Part shown: piece after piece, positions 39,913 to 56,802 of the stretch
How the letters are laid out: every line of letters begins with the position of its first letter
Position numbering within the stretch: position 1 is the stretch's first letter
Origin: Leptospira kmetyi serovar Malaysia str. Bejo-Iso9
GTDB lineage: Bacteria > Spirochaetota > Leptospiria > Leptospirales > Leptospiraceae
DNA length: 64,000 nt
Assembly (NCBI RefSeq): GCF_000243735.2
Contig: NZ_AHMP02000003.1
Coordinates: 3,122,001-3,186,000, forward strand
Reading direction: 5' to 3'
The notes under the pieces: generated by a model
Databases searched by the model: none
The model's input: the letters and a program-made list of their open reading frames with translations, nothing else
What the model was told of the DNA's origin: nothing
Program-made: the position numbers and the translations under genes

Positions 39913-41952
39913 TTAACGGAGTCTTCGGATTGCGGCAAGAGTAATATCGTCCATCTGTTCTTGGTTTCCGGTAAATTTGCGGATTTCGGAAACGATTCCG
40001 TCCAACATCGCTTGTAAGGGTTCGTTTTGAAACTGGAGAATGGATTTTTTAAATCGGTCCGTTTCGAACTGAATTCCGTCTCGGTCCGAGGCTTCTAAAA
40101 CTCCGTCCGTGCACATGATCAAAAGATCTCCGGGTTGCATTCTAAACTGATTTAGATTTTCGAATTTGGATATATCGGGATCGATTCCCAAGATGATTCC
40201 GCCCGTAGAAATCTCTTCGATCTTTTGAGACGACGCCTTATAAAGAAAAAGATTTCCTTGGCCTGCGCCGCTGAACGAGAAATCGTTCCGGTTCATTTCC
40301 CATTTGATTACGGTCATCGACATGAACCGCGGCGAAGTGGAATCGTTGTAGTTTTGAAAGATGTATGTGTTGACCGTGTTTACGATGTCCCAAGGGCTGA
40401 CTTTTTTTCTTACGAGAGAATGGATGATCGTCCTCACGGTCGCCATCACGATTCCTGCGGGAACACCTTTGCCGCTTACGTCTCCGATGCAGATCACCGT
40501 TTCGGTGTTAAACGGGTCGGTGATAAAATCGTAGTAGTCTCCTCCAACTCCTCTTGCCGCGACCATCGTGCCTGCAAATTCGTAACCGGAATGTTCGGGC
40601 ATTTTTCTCGGAAGCAAGGAACGTTGGAGTTCTTTTGCGATTTCGATTTCCTTATCGAGTCTTTCCTTTTGCGCTCTTTGATCGAATAGATGATAGTTCT
40701 GGATGGAAATTCCGGCTTGGATCGCAAACGCATTCAAAACTTCTAATTCTTCCGAGTTAAACTGACGATCTTTTCTTTTTCCTAAGATGACTACGATGTC
40801 CGATTTGTCCGTGTGAACCACGGGAAGAATGGCGAGATTCAAACCCCACATTCCGAATTTTTCAAGCTCGGGAAAATCGGAAGACAATGCGAGTTTGGAT
40901 TCCTTGAGTTCGAAAACCTCTTTGAGAAAAAACTCGTATCGATTGATGGGAAGAGACATCTCTCCGGGAATCGGTTCCAATTCTTTTCTAAGATTTCTTT
41001 TTTTGGAAGTTTCAAAGGATTCTTTCTCTTCCGAAGTCGTTTGAATTCTTACCTTAAACGTGGATTGTCTCGCCATATCCACGTCCATTCTGATTTCGGG
41101 ACTTGTGATGTTTCCGGTTAAAAAATGTCCGAACAAAGTATGATTGTCCTTGTTCCATTCAAAAAGAGAATACAAATCGTTTTCCGAAAACTCCGTGAGC
41201 GAAAGAAGAATCACTCTGAAAATTTCGACTTTGTATTTGAATCCCAATGAGGAAAGACGAAGTGCGGCGGAATGAAGCGATCTGAAATTTCTGGACTGAG
41301 TTTGGGAAACCTCAAAGAGAATTCTATTCTTAAGCGTGACCGCAAATTGAGCTGCGATCAATTCCAGAAAGTAACGATCGTTTTCCGCTTTTTCGGGATC
41401 GTCGGTTTTATAATCGACGGAAAGAATTCCCAATACTTCTCCGTTGAGATGGATCGGAATCGCAAGCGAAGCCACGGTTCGATTGAGCCTCGCGTATTGT
41501 TTGAAATGTTTGTGTTTCTGATCCGCGAATCTATAATAAATCGGTTTGCAATTTTCGATACATTCGGTCAACGCTCCGTTGTCTTCTCCCTTTTTGATTT
41601 CGAAATGAAGCGCAACCTTGGAAAGGGAAGTTTTTTGATTTTTGACCGACATCACGGTCATCCGATCGAACTTCGGCTCGTAGATCATCACGCTCACTCC
41701 GGGAATTCCGAGTTTGTAAAACGCGAGAGAAGTAAAACTTTCGAGAAGATGATTTAAGTTCGGGCTCGTATTGAATAAGGAGAGAAATTCGAGCAAAACC
41801 TCGTTGCTGAATCTCGTATCCGTCGGTGGAGAAAGTCTCGGATTCTTCCTTTTTTCTAAAATCCATTCCCGACCACAGGATCTGCAAAGAAATCGTCCTG
41901 CGTGAAACATTCCCTCCGGCGTCTTAAATTCTGAGCAGAATGCGCAGGCCAT
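39913..41952 (-). CDS. GAF-domain SpoIIE/PP2C phosphatase with N-terminal zinc ribbon
   Basis: The 679-residue cytoplasmic protein starts with a zinc-ribbon-like segment (Cys3, Cys6, Cys23, Cys26), has a GAF domain (about 55-210), a second GAF-like region (about 265-430), a coiled-coil linker, and a SpoIIE phosphatase domain: [54 protein letters not shown] and DDITLAAIR. No membrane segment is present. It is the first gene of a run with tilS and engB. It probably acts in a partner-switch or other phospho-relay whose partners are elsewhere. Confidence 0.9.
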   Translation of the reverse strand: MACAFCSEFKTPEGMFHAGRFLCRSCGREWILEKRKNPRLSPPTDTRFSNEVLLEFLSLFNTSPNLNHLLESFTSLAFYKLGIPGVSVMIYEPKFDRMTVMSVKNQKTSLSKVALHFEIKKGEDNGALTECIENCKPIYYRFADQKHKHFKQYARLNRTVASLAIPIHLNGEVLGILSVDYKTDDPEKAENDRYFLELIAAQFAVTLKNRILFEVSQTQSRNFRSLHSAALRLSSLGFKYKVEIFRVILLSLTEFSENDLYSLFEWNKDNHTLFGHFLTGNITSPEIRMDVDMARQSTFKVRIQTTSEEKESFETSKKRNLRKELEPIPGEMSLPINRYEFFLKEVFELKESKLALSSDFPELEKFGMWGLNLAILPVVHTDKSDIVVILGKRKDRQFNSEELEVLNAFAIQAGISIQNYHLFDQRAQKERLDKEIEIAKELQRSLLPRKMPEHSGYEFAGTMVAARGVGGDYYDFITDPFNTETVICIGDVSGKGVPAGIVMATVRTIIHSLVRKKVSPWDIVNTVNTYIFQNYNDSTSPRFMSMTVIKWEMNRNDFSFSGAGQGNLFLYKASSQKIEEISTGGIILGIDPDISKFENLNQFRMQPGDLLIMCTDGVLEASDRDGIQFETDRFKKSILQFQNEPLQAMLDGIVSEIRKFTGNQEQMDDITLAAIRRLR

Positions 41953-42180
41953 AGACGCAAAATTATACGGAATCCCGTTTATCCTGATACAAATTATTTA
42001 CTAGATTCTTTAAAATTCGGTTAATTCTTAACCAAAAGGCCAAAATCGGCAAAAGGAGAATTCTTACTCATTTGAATTGAGGCAAAAATTTGTGAAATTA
42101 AGCCTAAATATTTATCAGCACACTTGAAAAAAATCGCTCCAAAAATAAGCGCGAAGTAAAAATTCGATTGACCTCAAAAG

Positions 42181-44304
<2,124 letters not shown>

Positions 44305-44311
44305 TTTTGGA

Positions 44312-44400
44312 AGAATGTGGGAACTCCTGCGGATACCGAGCCGGTTTTCAAAGTCGAGTCGAATCGAATCGAATCCTAATCGTATGAGTTCCTACATTCT
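44312..44400. repeat. Long inverted repeat with a G-U pair
   Basis: Positions 44312-44326 pair with 44386-44400 over 15 bases, all Watson-Crick except one G-U, with a 59-base loop. The loop holds about three tandem TCGAA units near 44357-44375. The right arm contains AGTTCCTACATT, which also occurs at 6417. The element lies just after the sigma-54 activator gene and could stabilise its mRNA 3' end. Confidence 0.6.
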
Positions 44401-44529
44401 TTCGGGTTTCGGCGATCTCTAATCAGTGCGGCTTCGTTAAAGAATTACGAAAGTTCCGACAGAAAACAAGGATTCTGGATGACTTTTACGGATTTTCCTG
44501 TTATAGGAAAATTCGTTCGAAGGCTTCCC

Positions 44530-44575
44530 ACAAAGCCCGCCACCACCACCCAATTCGGGTGGGGGCCGCCTTTGT
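44530..44575. repeat. GC-rich palindromic element
   Basis: Inner arms 44546-44551 and 44557-44562 form CCACCC/GGGTGG with a five-base loop, and outer arms 44530-44535 and 44570-44575 form ACAAAG/CTTTGT, with C-rich and G-rich intervening sequence that can pair imperfectly. It stands out by composition in an AT-rich gap and looks like a dispersed palindromic repeat; it lacks a following T run. Confidence 0.5.
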
Positions 44576-44809
44576 TTCACGAAAGAGCTGTCGGAACTTG
44601 GATGGTTTTATGTCGCTCTTCTCGCCTCTCTTTTCCGACAAAAAATAAGTATGAAATTCCTCAAAAAGGTCTAAGAATAGTATTTCGATCCTGGAATGCA
44701 GCCCGATCGCGATCGAATTTTCGACATTCTTCCTTTCCATTTTTGATCGACCGAAGGCCGTTTTCAAAATTCTTTTTTTAAAAACATAACTCTGATTAGG
44801 TGAACTAGG

Positions 44810-46036
44810 ATGCTTCAAACTTCGGACAAAAAAACTTCGTTGAACACGCATAACTTCTACAAATACTTACCCGCACTTTCTTCTTTTACGGATATCATCG
44901 AGCCTTCCAATTATTTTACGGTTCCCGACGATTGGAATCTCGTAATTACCGACGTGGTCAATTCTTCCGACGCGATCCGAAACGGAAACTACAAGGACGT
45001 GAACATCGCGGGCGGCATTACGGCGATGGCGGTTTCCAATCTGATGGGCGATATGGATTATCCGTTTTTATTCGGAGGAGACGGGATGACCTTGTTGCTT
45101 CCCGACAGCGTTCTTCCCGGAGTCAAGGATATCCTGTTTTCCATACGCGAACTCGTAAAAAACAACTTCGGTTTAAAACTCAGAGCGGGAATCGTAAACG
45201 TCGGCGATTTAAAAAGAATCGGAAAAGAATTAAAACTTTGTAAACTAAAGATCTCCGATTTTTACAACCAAGCCATTCTTACCGGAAACGCATTGGACGC
45301 CGCCGAAACGTTCGTAAAGAACGACGATTCGACCAATCCTTATATCATTCCCTTAACCCACAAAACGAAGGTCAAACCGGACTTTACCGGATTCACTTGT
45401 AGATGGCAGGACATTCCGAGTCACAGAGGGGAAACGGTTTCGTTTATCGTTAAGATGAATTCTCCGAGCGCGGCCGCGGATCAGGAATTGTTGAAAATCA
45501 TTTTGGATCAGATCGCGATCTTATTGGGAAACGACGCGGAAATTCATCCACTCAAAGAGGAAGGAATCAACGTCGATCTTTCCGGAAAATATTTCGACAA
45601 GGAAGCGACGGTCCACACGGGAAGTAGAAAGGGAATTCTCCATTTTCTTAGAATGCTCAAAATCAAAATCGAAGGATTGGCGGTTAATCTTGCGATCAAC
45701 ACGCAGTGGAAGTTCGGACCGAAAGTAAACGGAATGGAATTGAGAGAATTAAGAAAATCGCAAGTGATCGCTTCCGATTTCCGAAAATACGACGGAACCT
45801 TGAAGATGGTCGTCGCTTGCGATTCGGATTCGAGAGAATCGTTCTTAAAATTTTTGGACGGTCTTTACAAAGAAGGAAAACTTTTTTACGGATATCACGT
45901 TTCGGATCGGGCTTTGATGACCTGCGCTTTACACGAAGGCTCCGTAAGGGAAGTTCACTTTGTCGATTCCGCGGACGGAGGTTATGCGCTCGCCGCGGAA
46001 GGACTCAAAGAACAAATCAAGGCTTCAAGAAGCTGA
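44810..46036 (+). CDS. DUF3095 protein, nucleotidyl cyclase-like fold
   Basis: The 408-residue product matches the DUF3095 family. The central part has [17 protein letters not shown] and [14 protein letters not shown], which recall the metal-binding strands of class III cyclases and GGDEF domains (TDIVGST, GGDEF), but without a full set of catalytic residues. The C-terminal half has a beta-alpha duplication with [34 protein letters not shown] good ribosome site (AGGTGAACTAGG) precedes the ATG. The function of the family is unknown. It is convergent with, and overlaps by 12 bases, the SET-domain gene. Confidence 0.85.
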   Translation: MLQTSDKKTSLNTHNFYKYLPALSSFTDIIEPSNYFTVPDDWNLVITDVVNSSDAIRNGNYKDVNIAGGITAMAVSNLMGDMDYPFLFGGDGMTLLLPDSVLPGVKDILFSIRELVKNNFGLKLRAGIVNVGDLKRIGKELKLCKLKISDFYNQAILTGNALDAAETFVKNDDSTNPYIIPLTHKTKVKPDFTGFTCRWQDIPSHRGETVSFIVKMNSPSAAADQELLKIILDQIAILLGNDAEIHPLKEEGINVDLSGKYFDKEATVHTGSRKGILHFLRMLKIKIEGLAVNLAINTQWKFGPKVNGMELRELRKSQVIASDFRKYDGTLKMVVACDSDSRESFLKFLDGLYKEGKLFYGYHVSDRALMTCALHEGSVREVHFVDSADGGYALAAEGLKEQIKASRS

Positions 46037-46423
46037 ACTGAGTTTTATAGTCCAGTTATCGTCGAAGAGTTTATAGTTGCAGGTAAGCTCTTCTCCTTTT
46101 CGGATCCATCTTGTCGCGCTGTCTTGTCCCATAGGATTGGTTTTATCGCTCGTAAAATCTTCCTTCGTATTCGGATCGTCGCTGTGATTCATGAACTTCG
46201 AATTATCGGAACAATAAAACCATTTGCCATCGGTTTGATAAGAATACGTGCGAAACATTTCCTGAACCGACGGCGGAAGAGAATTCAATTCTTGGTCCGT
46301 GATGACCCACACCGTTTTAGGATGATACTTCCAAATCAATTCTCCTTTTTGAATATCCCGGCCCGCAAAAAGACCGAAGCCGCCGATCGGAGAATCGGCG
46401 ATGTAAGTGGGTACTAAGAGCAT
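46025..46423 (-). CDS. SET-domain protein
   Basis: The 132-residue protein consists of a stand-alone SET domain: [23 protein letters not shown] at the N-terminus, [26 protein letters not shown] with the FxNHSxxPN signature in the middle, and [20 protein letters not shown] at the end (the GEELTxxY motif). SET enzymes methylate protein lysines; bacterial examples are scattered and targets mostly unknown. It overlaps the convergent DUF3095 gene by 12 bases. Confidence 0.88.
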   Translation of the reverse strand: MLLVPTYIADSPIGGFGLFAGRDIQKGELIWKYHPKTVWVITDQELNSLPPSVQEMFRTYSYQTDGKWFYCSDNSKFMNHSDDPNTKEDFTSDKTNPMGQDSATRWIRKGEELTCNYKLFDDNWTIKLSSAS

Positions 46424-46450
46424 TGGAAAGAATGTAAATTAGCCTGGAAA

Positions 46451-46480
46451 AAAATTGCAAGTAAGAAACTTAATTCTTAC
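46451..46480 (-). terminator. Hairpin and T run after the ABC exporter gene
   Basis: The 7-bp arms GTAAGAA (46461-46467) and TTCTTAC (46474-46480) overlap the ABC gene stop codon; on the minus strand the hairpin is followed by TTGCAATTTTTTTCC, giving a plausible intrinsic terminator with a short offset before the T run. Confidence 0.5.
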
Positions 46481-48306
46481 AGGACCATAGCTTGTTGTTC
46501 CGGTTCGGGAATCGAAAATCTTTCGAGTTTTCCGTTACGCATTTGAAAAACCTGATCGGCTTCACGAATCGTGGAAAGTCTATGAGTGACCGAAATTACG
46601 GTTCTTCCTTCCCTCAATAACGAAAGAGTTTTCATGATTCTCGCTTCGGTAACCGGATCCAAAGAAGAAGTCGCCTCGTCCAAAAGAAGAATTTGCGGAT
46701 TTCTAAGGAACGCTCTTGCGATTGCGATCCTTTGTCTTTCGCCGCCCGAGAGTTTGGTTCCACGATCCCCCGCGTTAGTTTCGTAACCCATCGGCAAGGA
46801 AAGAATCATCTCGTGAATCTCCGCTCTTTTTGCGGCTTCGATTACTTCTTCAAGAGTCGCGCTCGGTTTGCCGATTCGAATGTTTTCAAAGATGGTCGTA
46901 TTAAAAAGAAACGTTTCTTGGAACACGACTCCGACCAAGGACCGAACCGAACTTCTGGATAAGGAATTGAGATCCGTTCCGTCGAAAAGAATTCTTCCTT
47001 CGTTCGGTTGAACCATCCCCAAAAGAAGTTTGATGAACGTGCTCTTTCCGACTCCCGAACCGCCTACGATCGCTGTGTAACTTCCTTTAGGAATCGTTAA
47101 TGTGATATCGCTTAGGTTTTTGGATCTTCCCTTATATCTGAAGTGAACATTTTCGAAATGAATCGCTTCCTTCAATTCGGGAATGGAAGATTCTTCCGGG
47201 TCAGATTCGAAAACGGGAGCACGCAATAATTCTAATATTCTTTTTGCGGAGCCGCTCGCGTGATTCAACGCGGGTAAATACTGGGAAAGATATAAAAGAG
47301 AATAGCTTAAATTTAAGAACGGAGGAAGGAAAGCGGCCAACGTTCCGATGCTCAGAGCATTATGATATGCGAATGTAGTTCCCACAAGCAAAAGAACGCC
47401 CTGTAAAAGAAGAATTCCTGAGCCTGCGGAACGTTCCAGATAAGAATTCGTCAATCCGAGTCGAAGCGAAACTTGAAACAGTTTTTCGCAGTTATTCTTA
47501 AATCGGCTGAAAAAATAATCGCTGAGATCGTACGCGCGGATTAGGTTCTGAGCGGAGATGGATTCTTCCACCAAGCTGAGTACTTGAGCTTCTTCTAATT
47601 TTCTTGTGTAACTGATTTCGGTGGATTTGCGCGATAAAAATCCGGGACCTAAAAAGCTGATCGGCCAGATCAACAAAGCGATCAACGCCAACTTCCAATC
47701 CAATAAGAAAAGAAGAATGGTTCCGAAGATCGCTTCCAACAACGGACCGAGTCCCCAGGGAATAAACGCAAGCAAAGCGTGTTCCAATGCGGCCAGATCG
47801 TTGAAGAATCGGGAAAGAATATCTCCGAGTTTATTGTTGGAAAAAAAGTCCAAACTCAAACGATCCAGATGTTCGTACATCTGCAATCGTAAGTCTTGGA
47901 TGATTCTCGCGGAAGCCCAATTATAAAGATAATCGCGCACCGTTCCGAGAACCGCGAACGTGATCGTTCCGATCGCAAGATAAGCGCCGATCCAATACAA
48001 AGCGCTTTGATTGCGGTTGATCAAAGCCTCGTCGATTAAGTATTTAAAACTAAAAGGAATACTCGCGTAAAATCCGATTTCGAAACAAAGAAGTCCGATG
48101 ATGACGAAAATTCTTCCCTTATATTTTTTTACAAAACGGAATAAGCCGAATATCAAAAGCCCGGGCGCGCCTTCTCCTTCCGAATTGGGCTTTTCCTTTT
48201 TCGGATTCGGGGCTTTCCATTTTTTAGCCGAGCCTTTTTCCTTTTCAAGGGGAAGAGGTTCCGACTTCTGGATCAATTCCGGGTTGTACTCGAGAGGTCT
48301 TTTCAT
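46477..48306 (-). CDS. ABC transporter, fused permease and ATPase (exporter)
   Basis: The 609-residue half-transporter has a cytosolic N-terminal tail of about 65 residues rich in Lys/Pro, six membrane segments (about 70-345) and an ATPase domain with Walker [12 protein letters not shown]-loop [10 protein letters not shown], signature LSGGERQR, Walker [13 protein letters not shown] and H-loop SVTHRLST. Architecture is MsbA/lipid-flippase or multidrug exporter-like; it presumably works as a homodimer. The substrate is not evident and no accessory genes are adjacent. Confidence 0.92.
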   Translation of the reverse strand: MKRPLEYNPELIQKSEPLPLEKEKGSAKKWKAPNPKKEKPNSEGEGAPGLLIFGLFRFVKKYKGRIFVIIGLLCFEIGFYASIPFSFKYLIDEALINRNQSALYWIGAYLAIGTITFAVLGTVRDYLYNWASARIIQDLRLQMYEHLDRLSLDFFSNNKLGDILSRFFNDLAALEHALLAFIPWGLGPLLEAIFGTILLFLLDWKLALIALLIWPISFLGPGFLSRKSTEISYTRKLEEAQVLSLVEESISAQNLIRAYDLSDYFFSRFKNNCEKLFQVSLRLGLTNSYLERSAGSGILLLQGVLLLVGTTFAYHNALSIGTLAAFLPPFLNLSYSLLYLSQYLPALNHASGSAKRILELLRAPVFESDPEESSIPELKEAIHFENVHFRYKGRSKNLSDITLTIPKGSYTAIVGGSGVGKSTFIKLLLGMVQPNEGRILFDGTDLNSLSRSSVRSLVGVVFQETFLFNTTIFENIRIGKPSATLEEVIEAAKRAEIHEMILSLPMGYETNAGDRGTKLSGGERQRIAIARAFLRNPQILLLDEATSSLDPVTEARIMKTLSLLREGRTVISVTHRLSTIREADQVFQMRNGKLERFSIPEPEQQAMVL

Positions 48307-48344
48307 ACCGTTTTGGAAAAATAGAGTCCTTTTATTTTCGGCAA

Positions 48345-48378
<34 letters not shown>

Positions 48379-48488
48379 TCCGCGAAACTCCGAGGCAAGA
48401 ATTTTTCACCGCTAAGGAGACAGAATACTCCCGGAAAAGAGTCGTTTTTTTTGAAACGTGCAATTATCTTAGTACGCAGGTCTAAAGA

Positions 48489-49103
<615 letters not shown>

Positions 49104-49267
49104 TCGGTTAAATAATTTTTTTTCGTCTCTTATAAAAAATATTCGGTGCAAACGGTTTATTCCCGCCTTTTAATGGATTAAGAATGGAATTCCTGAGCGG
49201 CTATTTTAATCTACGTTAGTTCGCATTGCCGCGCTAAAAAATAAATTTCAGATTTACGACGATTCTC

Positions 49268-50737
49268 ATGGATGCTCAAAAAGACTTACAGAAGTTCGAC
49301 TTTACAGAAGAAATCATTCAGCACTTCAAAATCAACAGCGTCATTCCCGTCGATTTCTACAATAGAAACGGGCAGATTCTGATTCATAAAAAGGAAAACG
49401 CGAACGGCGAAGACATCACAAAATTACTAAAGTTCGAAAGTCAGGGGATTTACTTTTTAAAATCCGAATTCGAAAAGATTTCCGGAGGCAAACAAAACGC
49501 CGGACCGAACAGCGTAAACGGCCGGGACGTCAGTTTCTCGAAACTGGTCAACGCGGATCTGACCGTAGGACTTGCCAAGGACGCTTCGAGCTTTCTCGCC
49601 GAACTCAAAAAGTTTCCTCTCAACGGAAGCCAAGTAAGAAATCTCAACAAATCCATCGATGGGATATTAGAAGATTTTAAATCCACTCCCGATATGGAAA
49701 ACGGTTTGGTGAACATCATCGAAGTGATGAGTAATGCCGGTGTTCCGATGGATTCGGAGATATTGACCAAACGGACCGTTATTTCGATGGCGATGAAAGT
49801 AAGGGCGGGAAAGGCGTTTACCAAAGTCGACATGGAACAAAAGAAATTGGATCAGATGAATCTGATGATGTCCTCCTATCTCGCGGACGTGGGTTATACT
49901 CAGATGAAAATTCCTTTGCAGAAGGATCTGAAAACCGAAGAGTTCGAATACATCAAAAATCATCCGATCATCAGTTATCTTATGGTGGCCAATCTTCCCG
50001 ACTTGGACGACAACATCAAGACCTTGGTTTTAAATCATCATCGTCCTCACAAGGGCGAAGGGATGAACAACAATTATCCCCAACCCAAGGTTCTCGTTCA
50101 AAAACTCAATCTTTATAAGGAAAAATACAAAGACGATCCGAAGCGGACCGTTTTGGTCGGGGACATTCAAAAACAAATCCGTAATATTCTTACCAACAAT
50201 CTTCCTATGGAAGACATCGGCGTCATCTCCATCGCGGGAGAATTCGCTTCGCTCACGACGAAACAGGAATGGAGAGAAGCGTTCGAACCCTTGGTTGCGA
50301 TGAAACTGATTTTGAATAACAGTTTTTTTGCATATAACGAAAAGACGCTGAGGGATTTTTACGATCATATAGGGTTGTCTCTTTGCAACAACCAACCTTT
50401 CATTCGAGAAGGGGATTTCGTAATCGTCGTTACTCAGGATTCCAATCAAAAAGTCTTTTTCGAAGTTTGTATCATCCGAGAGATGTATAGAACTCAGATC
50501 CGCCCGATGCTCGAAAGAATCGGAACCATTCGTCCCAACTTCAGCAATATGGGTAAATTGAGAATTTCCGGATTCGATCTTACCTCTTTGAAACTGGATC
50601 GAAGAAAGGCCGTCTACAATCTGGAAAAAAATCAGGATCCGAGAAGAATCGTCTACGTTCTCGATCCGAATATGGACGCTCGTCTTTACGAAGAATTGAC
50701 CAAACAAACCGGGGAAATCCCGAAAGAAAGCGCTTAA
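49268..50737 (+). CDS. Degenerate HD-GYP-like protein, first of a tandem pair
   Basis: The 489-residue protein follows the layout of HD-GYP c-di-GMP phosphodiesterases: an N-terminal beta domain ([18 protein letters not shown]), a helical linker, then the HD region. At the HD motif the sequence is [13 protein letters not shown], with Ala206-Asp207 in place of His-Asp; NHP at 231-233 and [16 protein letters not shown] (256-271) correspond to the HHExxDGxGYP block, with an insertion before YP. The C-terminal [14 protein letters not shown] and LREF-like segment matches the ADxFDALTSxRxYR part. With the metal-ligand His missing it is probably a binding or regulatory protein rather than an enzyme. 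The next gene is a close paralogue. Confidence 0.65.
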   Translation: MDAQKDLQKFDFTEEIIQHFKINSVIPVDFYNRNGQILIHKKENANGEDITKLLKFESQGIYFLKSEFEKISGGKQNAGPNSVNGRDVSFSKLVNADLTVGLAKDASSFLAELKKFPLNGSQVRNLNKSIDGILEDFKSTPDMENGLVNIIEVMSNAGVPMDSEILTKRTVISMAMKVRAGKAFTKVDMEQKKLDQMNLMMSSYLADVGYTQMKIPLQKDLKTEEFEYIKNHPIISYLMVANLPDLDDNIKTLVLNHHRPHKGEGMNNNYPQPKVLVQKLNLYKEKYKDDPKRTVLVGDIQKQIRNILTNNLPMEDIGVISIAGEFASLTTKQEWREAFEPLVAMKLILNNSFFAYNEKTLRDFYDHIGLSLCNNQPFIREGDFVIVVTQDSNQKVFFEVCIIREMYRTQIRPMLERIGTIRPNFSNMGKLRISGFDLTSLKLDRRKAVYNLEKNQDPRRIVYVLDPNMDARLYEELTKQTGEIPKESA

Positions 50738-51048
50738 TCCCTTAAGGAACGTTTGGGAAGAATTCGGTATGTTCGTTTATTATAAACGCGTTTCAATCCG
50801 AACAGAAACGTTTTGAATTCAAGCCGAATCGCGTCCGCTAGGACACGACGATTTTAAACGTTTCATTTCCATCGTTTGGAAATAAATTCTTGAATACTTT
50901 TTCTTGAAACGAACCGAATTTGAGTTAAGATGTACGTTTCATAAATAATTTTTTTCCAGTCCGATCCCGTATATCGCAAGAAAGGATTGCTAAAAGATTC
51001 TATGGTACGCGATTCTTTTCGAAACGCAAATAACGGTGTTTTTATTAT
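50738..51048. other. 311-base gap between the paralogous HD-GYP-like genes
   Basis: No gene is supported. It contains a perfect 7-bp hairpin ATTTCCA/TGGAAAT (50865-50883) and a TTGAAA-N16-TAAGAT promoter-like pair (50904-50931) that could serve the second gene. The separate promoter suggests that the two paralogues are not simply one operon. Confidence 0.5.
50904..50931 (+). promoter_or_regulatory. Possible promoter of the second HD-GYP-like gene
   Basis: TTGAAA at 50904-50909 and TAAGAT at 50926-50931, 16-base spacing. Each hexamer is one mismatch from consensus. It would give a leader of about 110 bases before the ATG at 51049. Confidence 0.35.
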
Positions 51049-52551
<1,503 letters not shown>

Positions 52552-52616
52552 GAAAACCAAAAGATTCTTTTAGAAACTCGCTTTATCCCTGAGCTTTATC
52601 CTGTTTTCGTGGTATT

Positions 52617-53759
52617 ATGCCTTCTAGTTGGGGAAAAATCTTTAAAGTCAGTACGTTCGGAGAATCTCACGGAGAATCCGTGGGGGTGGTTGTCGAAGGA
52701 GTTCCCGCGGGAATCCCCATTCGTTTAGAAGAAATTCAAAAAGACTTAAACCGAAGAAGACCGGGCCAAAGCAATCTTACAACACCTCGAGACGAGACCG
52801 ATACGGTTCGAGTCGTATCGGGAGTTTTCGAAGGAAAAACGATCGGGTCGCCGATCGCACTCATTGTCGATAATCAGAACACGATCTCCAAAGATTACGA
52901 AAATCTTAGAACGACGTTCAGACCTTCTCACGCGGATTACACGTATCAAGTGAAGTACGGTTTCCGCGCTCACGTAGGTGGCGGTCGTTCTTCCGTCAGA
53001 GAAACGATCGGCCGCGTAGCGGCCGCAGCCATCGCAAGAATGATACTCAAGGACGATCTCGGAATCGAAACCGTAGCTTGGGTCGATTCGATCGGAACCG
53101 TTCAATCCACAATCGGAGAAAAATATCCGAAGTCCAGGGAAGAGGTCGATCAAAACGAAGTTCGTTGTCCCGAAGAATCCAGCGCCAACGAAATGCGAAA
53201 CCTGATTCTCAAGATGAAAGAAGCCGGCGACAGTGTCGGCGGAACGATCAAATGCGTGTCCTACAATCTTCCTCCCGGATTGGGAGATCCCGTTTACGAC
53301 AAATTAGACGGAGATCTTGCAAAGGCCATTCTTTCTATTCCCGCTTGTAAGGGATTTGAAGTCGGTTCCGGATTTTCGGGAACCCTTTTAACGGGAAGCG
53401 CGCATAACGATGAATTTTACGTCGAGGAAGGAACCGGAAGAGTCAGAACCAAAACGAACAATTCCGGCGGACTTCAGGGCGGAATTTCCAACGGAGAAGA
53501 ACTCGTGATCCGCGCGGCCTTCAAACCGACTTCCACGATATTTAAAAAACAGAATACGGTAAATCTTAAGGGAGAAGAAACCACTCTCGAAGCCAAAGGT
53601 CGTCACGATCCTTGCGTTCTTCCCCGAGCCGTTCCCATCATCGAAGCGGTCGTCAACTTGGTCCTCGTGGATGCGTATCTCTATCAAAGAGCGATCAATC
53701 CTCAGTGGTTTCAAAAATGGGCGAACGTCCCCGATTATTACAAAGACTTAGAACTTTAA
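52617..53759 (+). CDS. aroC: Chorismate synthase
   Basis: AroC makes chorismate from EPSP using reduced FMN. The 380-residue product has [18 protein letters not shown] at the N-terminus, [14 protein letters not shown], the FMN-binding [11 protein letters not shown] and [21 protein letters not shown], and near the C-terminus [17 protein letters not shown]. It feeds, among others, the pabB step encoded at the start of the window. The gene is followed by nuoG after a 167-base gap. Confidence 0.96.
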   Translation: MPSSWGKIFKVSTFGESHGESVGVVVEGVPAGIPIRLEEIQKDLNRRRPGQSNLTTPRDETDTVRVVSGVFEGKTIGSPIALIVDNQNTISKDYENLRTTFRPSHADYTYQVKYGFRAHVGGGRSSVRETIGRVAAAAIARMILKDDLGIETVAWVDSIGTVQSTIGEKYPKSREEVDQNEVRCPEESSANEMRNLILKMKEAGDSVGGTIKCVSYNLPPGLGDPVYDKLDGDLAKAILSIPACKGFEVGSGFSGTLLTGSAHNDEFYVEEGTGRVRTKTNNSGGLQGGISNGEELVIRAAFKPTSTIFKKQNTVNLKGEETTLEAKGRHDPCVLPRAVPIIEAVVNLVLVDAYLYQRAINPQWFQKWANVPDYYKDLEL

Positions 53760-53909
53760 GAATCAGTCTCAAAATGGACGGAAGTTTTTCGGCTTCCGTC
53801 CGAGCGAAACTCCAAGAACAAAATTCCACGGACAATGAGGAATTTAGAAACGGGTTGCCAGAATGAGAATGGTACGTTTCTATAGAATTGTTTCCCAGTA
53901 CCGGGTTTA

Positions 53910-55892
<1,983 letters not shown>

Positions 55893-55906
55893 AAATTGAA
55901 TATAGA

Positions 55907-55940
55907 AAGGCGGATCTCCGATCTATGGAGAATCTGCCTT
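55907..55940. terminator. Bidirectional hairpin between nuoI and the DUF433 gene
   Basis: Arms 55907-55919 and 55927-55940 pair over about 13 bases with one G-U and one bulge around a seven-base loop. It lies between convergent genes and can end both transcripts; T-rich sequence follows on the plus strand after about ten bases. Confidence 0.6.
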
Positions 55941-55948
55941 AAACTTCT

Positions 55949-56197
55949 TTAACTGACTTTTTGTTTTAGATATTGATTCTGTCTTGCGACTTCCAATTTA
56001 TTTTCCAAAAAAGAAACCGCTGAATCGATATCCTCGTTTGAAATTCCCGGATATTCCCTGAGAATTCCCTTTCTTGACATTCCGGACAATAACAAATCTA
56101 AAATTTCCAAAACCCGAACTCCGGTTCCCTTAATGAAAGGTTTACCGCCCAGATAACCCGGGATCATTTCTATCGAAGTAAACTTGTCGTTACTCAT
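55949..56197 (-). CDS. DUF433 domain protein (antitoxin-like)
   Basis: The 82-residue protein matches DUF433: GGKPFIKGTGVRVLEILDLLLSG followed by ILREYPGISNEDIDSAVSFLE, a winged-helix-like fold typical of antitoxins that pair with PIN or DUF5615-type toxins. I start at the ATG at 56197, preceded by AAAGG. No toxin gene is adjacent on either side, so either it is an orphan or acts otherwise. Confidence 0.85.
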   Translation of the reverse strand: MSNDKFTSIEMIPGYLGGKPFIKGTGVRVLEILDLLLSGMSRKGILREYPGISNEDIDSAVSFLENKLEVARQNQYLKQKVS

Positions 56198-56386
56198 ATA
56201 TACCTTTAACAATAGGACCCGACAAAACTTGTAACGGAAAAAAAATTTTATCGAAATCGAGTCGTACTTTTTTCAATTTCGTATACTATTCTTTTCGAAA
56301 AGAGTGTCTCATTTGTTACCGAGAATTCCCGAAAAACTCCCCGCGCTTCCCCCTTCATAAAATAAGAATCGATTCTAAATAAGGAA

Positions 56387-56689
56387 TTATTTGGCGGAGT
56401 TGCCGGACGAGGAACTGGATGAAGATGCGTTATTCGGACATTCCGGATGAAGGACCACGCAAGAAATTAAAAGGAGCACCGGTTGGCTGTTGCAAAACGT
56501 CGTGATGGGTTTGTCTGTGCTTGCTTGATTCAAAGCGCAGTACGTAATGATTTGTTCGAAACATTCGCTTTGTTTTTTTGCTCTTTGAGAACACGCTGAA
56601 TCGCGGGCTTTGAAATCTTCAGCCGCACATTGCAGTTGGATGAGGATCAGAACGCTCAAAAAGAGCAATTTTCTTTGCTGATATGACAT
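56387..56689 (-). CDS. Small Cys-rich lipoprotein, unknown function
   Basis: The 100-residue product has a lipoprotein signal (KLLFLSVLILIQLQCAAED; Cys about residue 21), then a small domain with five to seven further cysteines (DSACSQR, QSECFEQIITYC, TFCNSQP, ISCVVLHPECP) and a Ser-rich tail. The cysteines suggest disulfides in the periplasm or on the surface. It is divergent from the ECF sigma factor gene (113 bases between starts), and could be a target or part of that locus. I use the ATG at 56689; an in-frame TTG lies nine bases upstream. Confidence 0.65.
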   Translation of the reverse strand: MSYQQRKLLFLSVLILIQLQCAAEDFKARDSACSQRAKKQSECFEQIITYCALNQASTDKPITTFCNSQPVLLLISCVVLHPECPNNASSSSSSSGNSAK

Positions 56690-56802
56690 AGTTTTCAAGC
56701 AAATCTTAAAGAAATGGCCGGTTTTAAATTCTTTTTTGTGCTTTTAGAATCGGAATTTAACTGAAAAATTGCAAAAAGCTCCGGTTCACCGGCATTTTCT
56801 CA

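Larger units (their letters stand above)
44305..44809. other. 505-base non-coding region with two long hairpins
   Basis: No supportable gene is present; the open frames here lack ribosome sites and consist of proline- and arginine-biased shadow sequence. It contains a 15-bp inverted repeat (44312-44326 with 44386-44400) enclosing short tandem TCGAA units, a GC-rich hairpin (44530-44575), and further A/T-rich spacer before the DUF3095 gene. Confidence 0.6.

Noticed and set aside
44479..44851. Overlapping 100-116-codon frames in the gap before the DUF3095 gene
   Set aside because: They run through the GC-rich palindrome on both strands, lack start-site support and show biased shadow-like composition.
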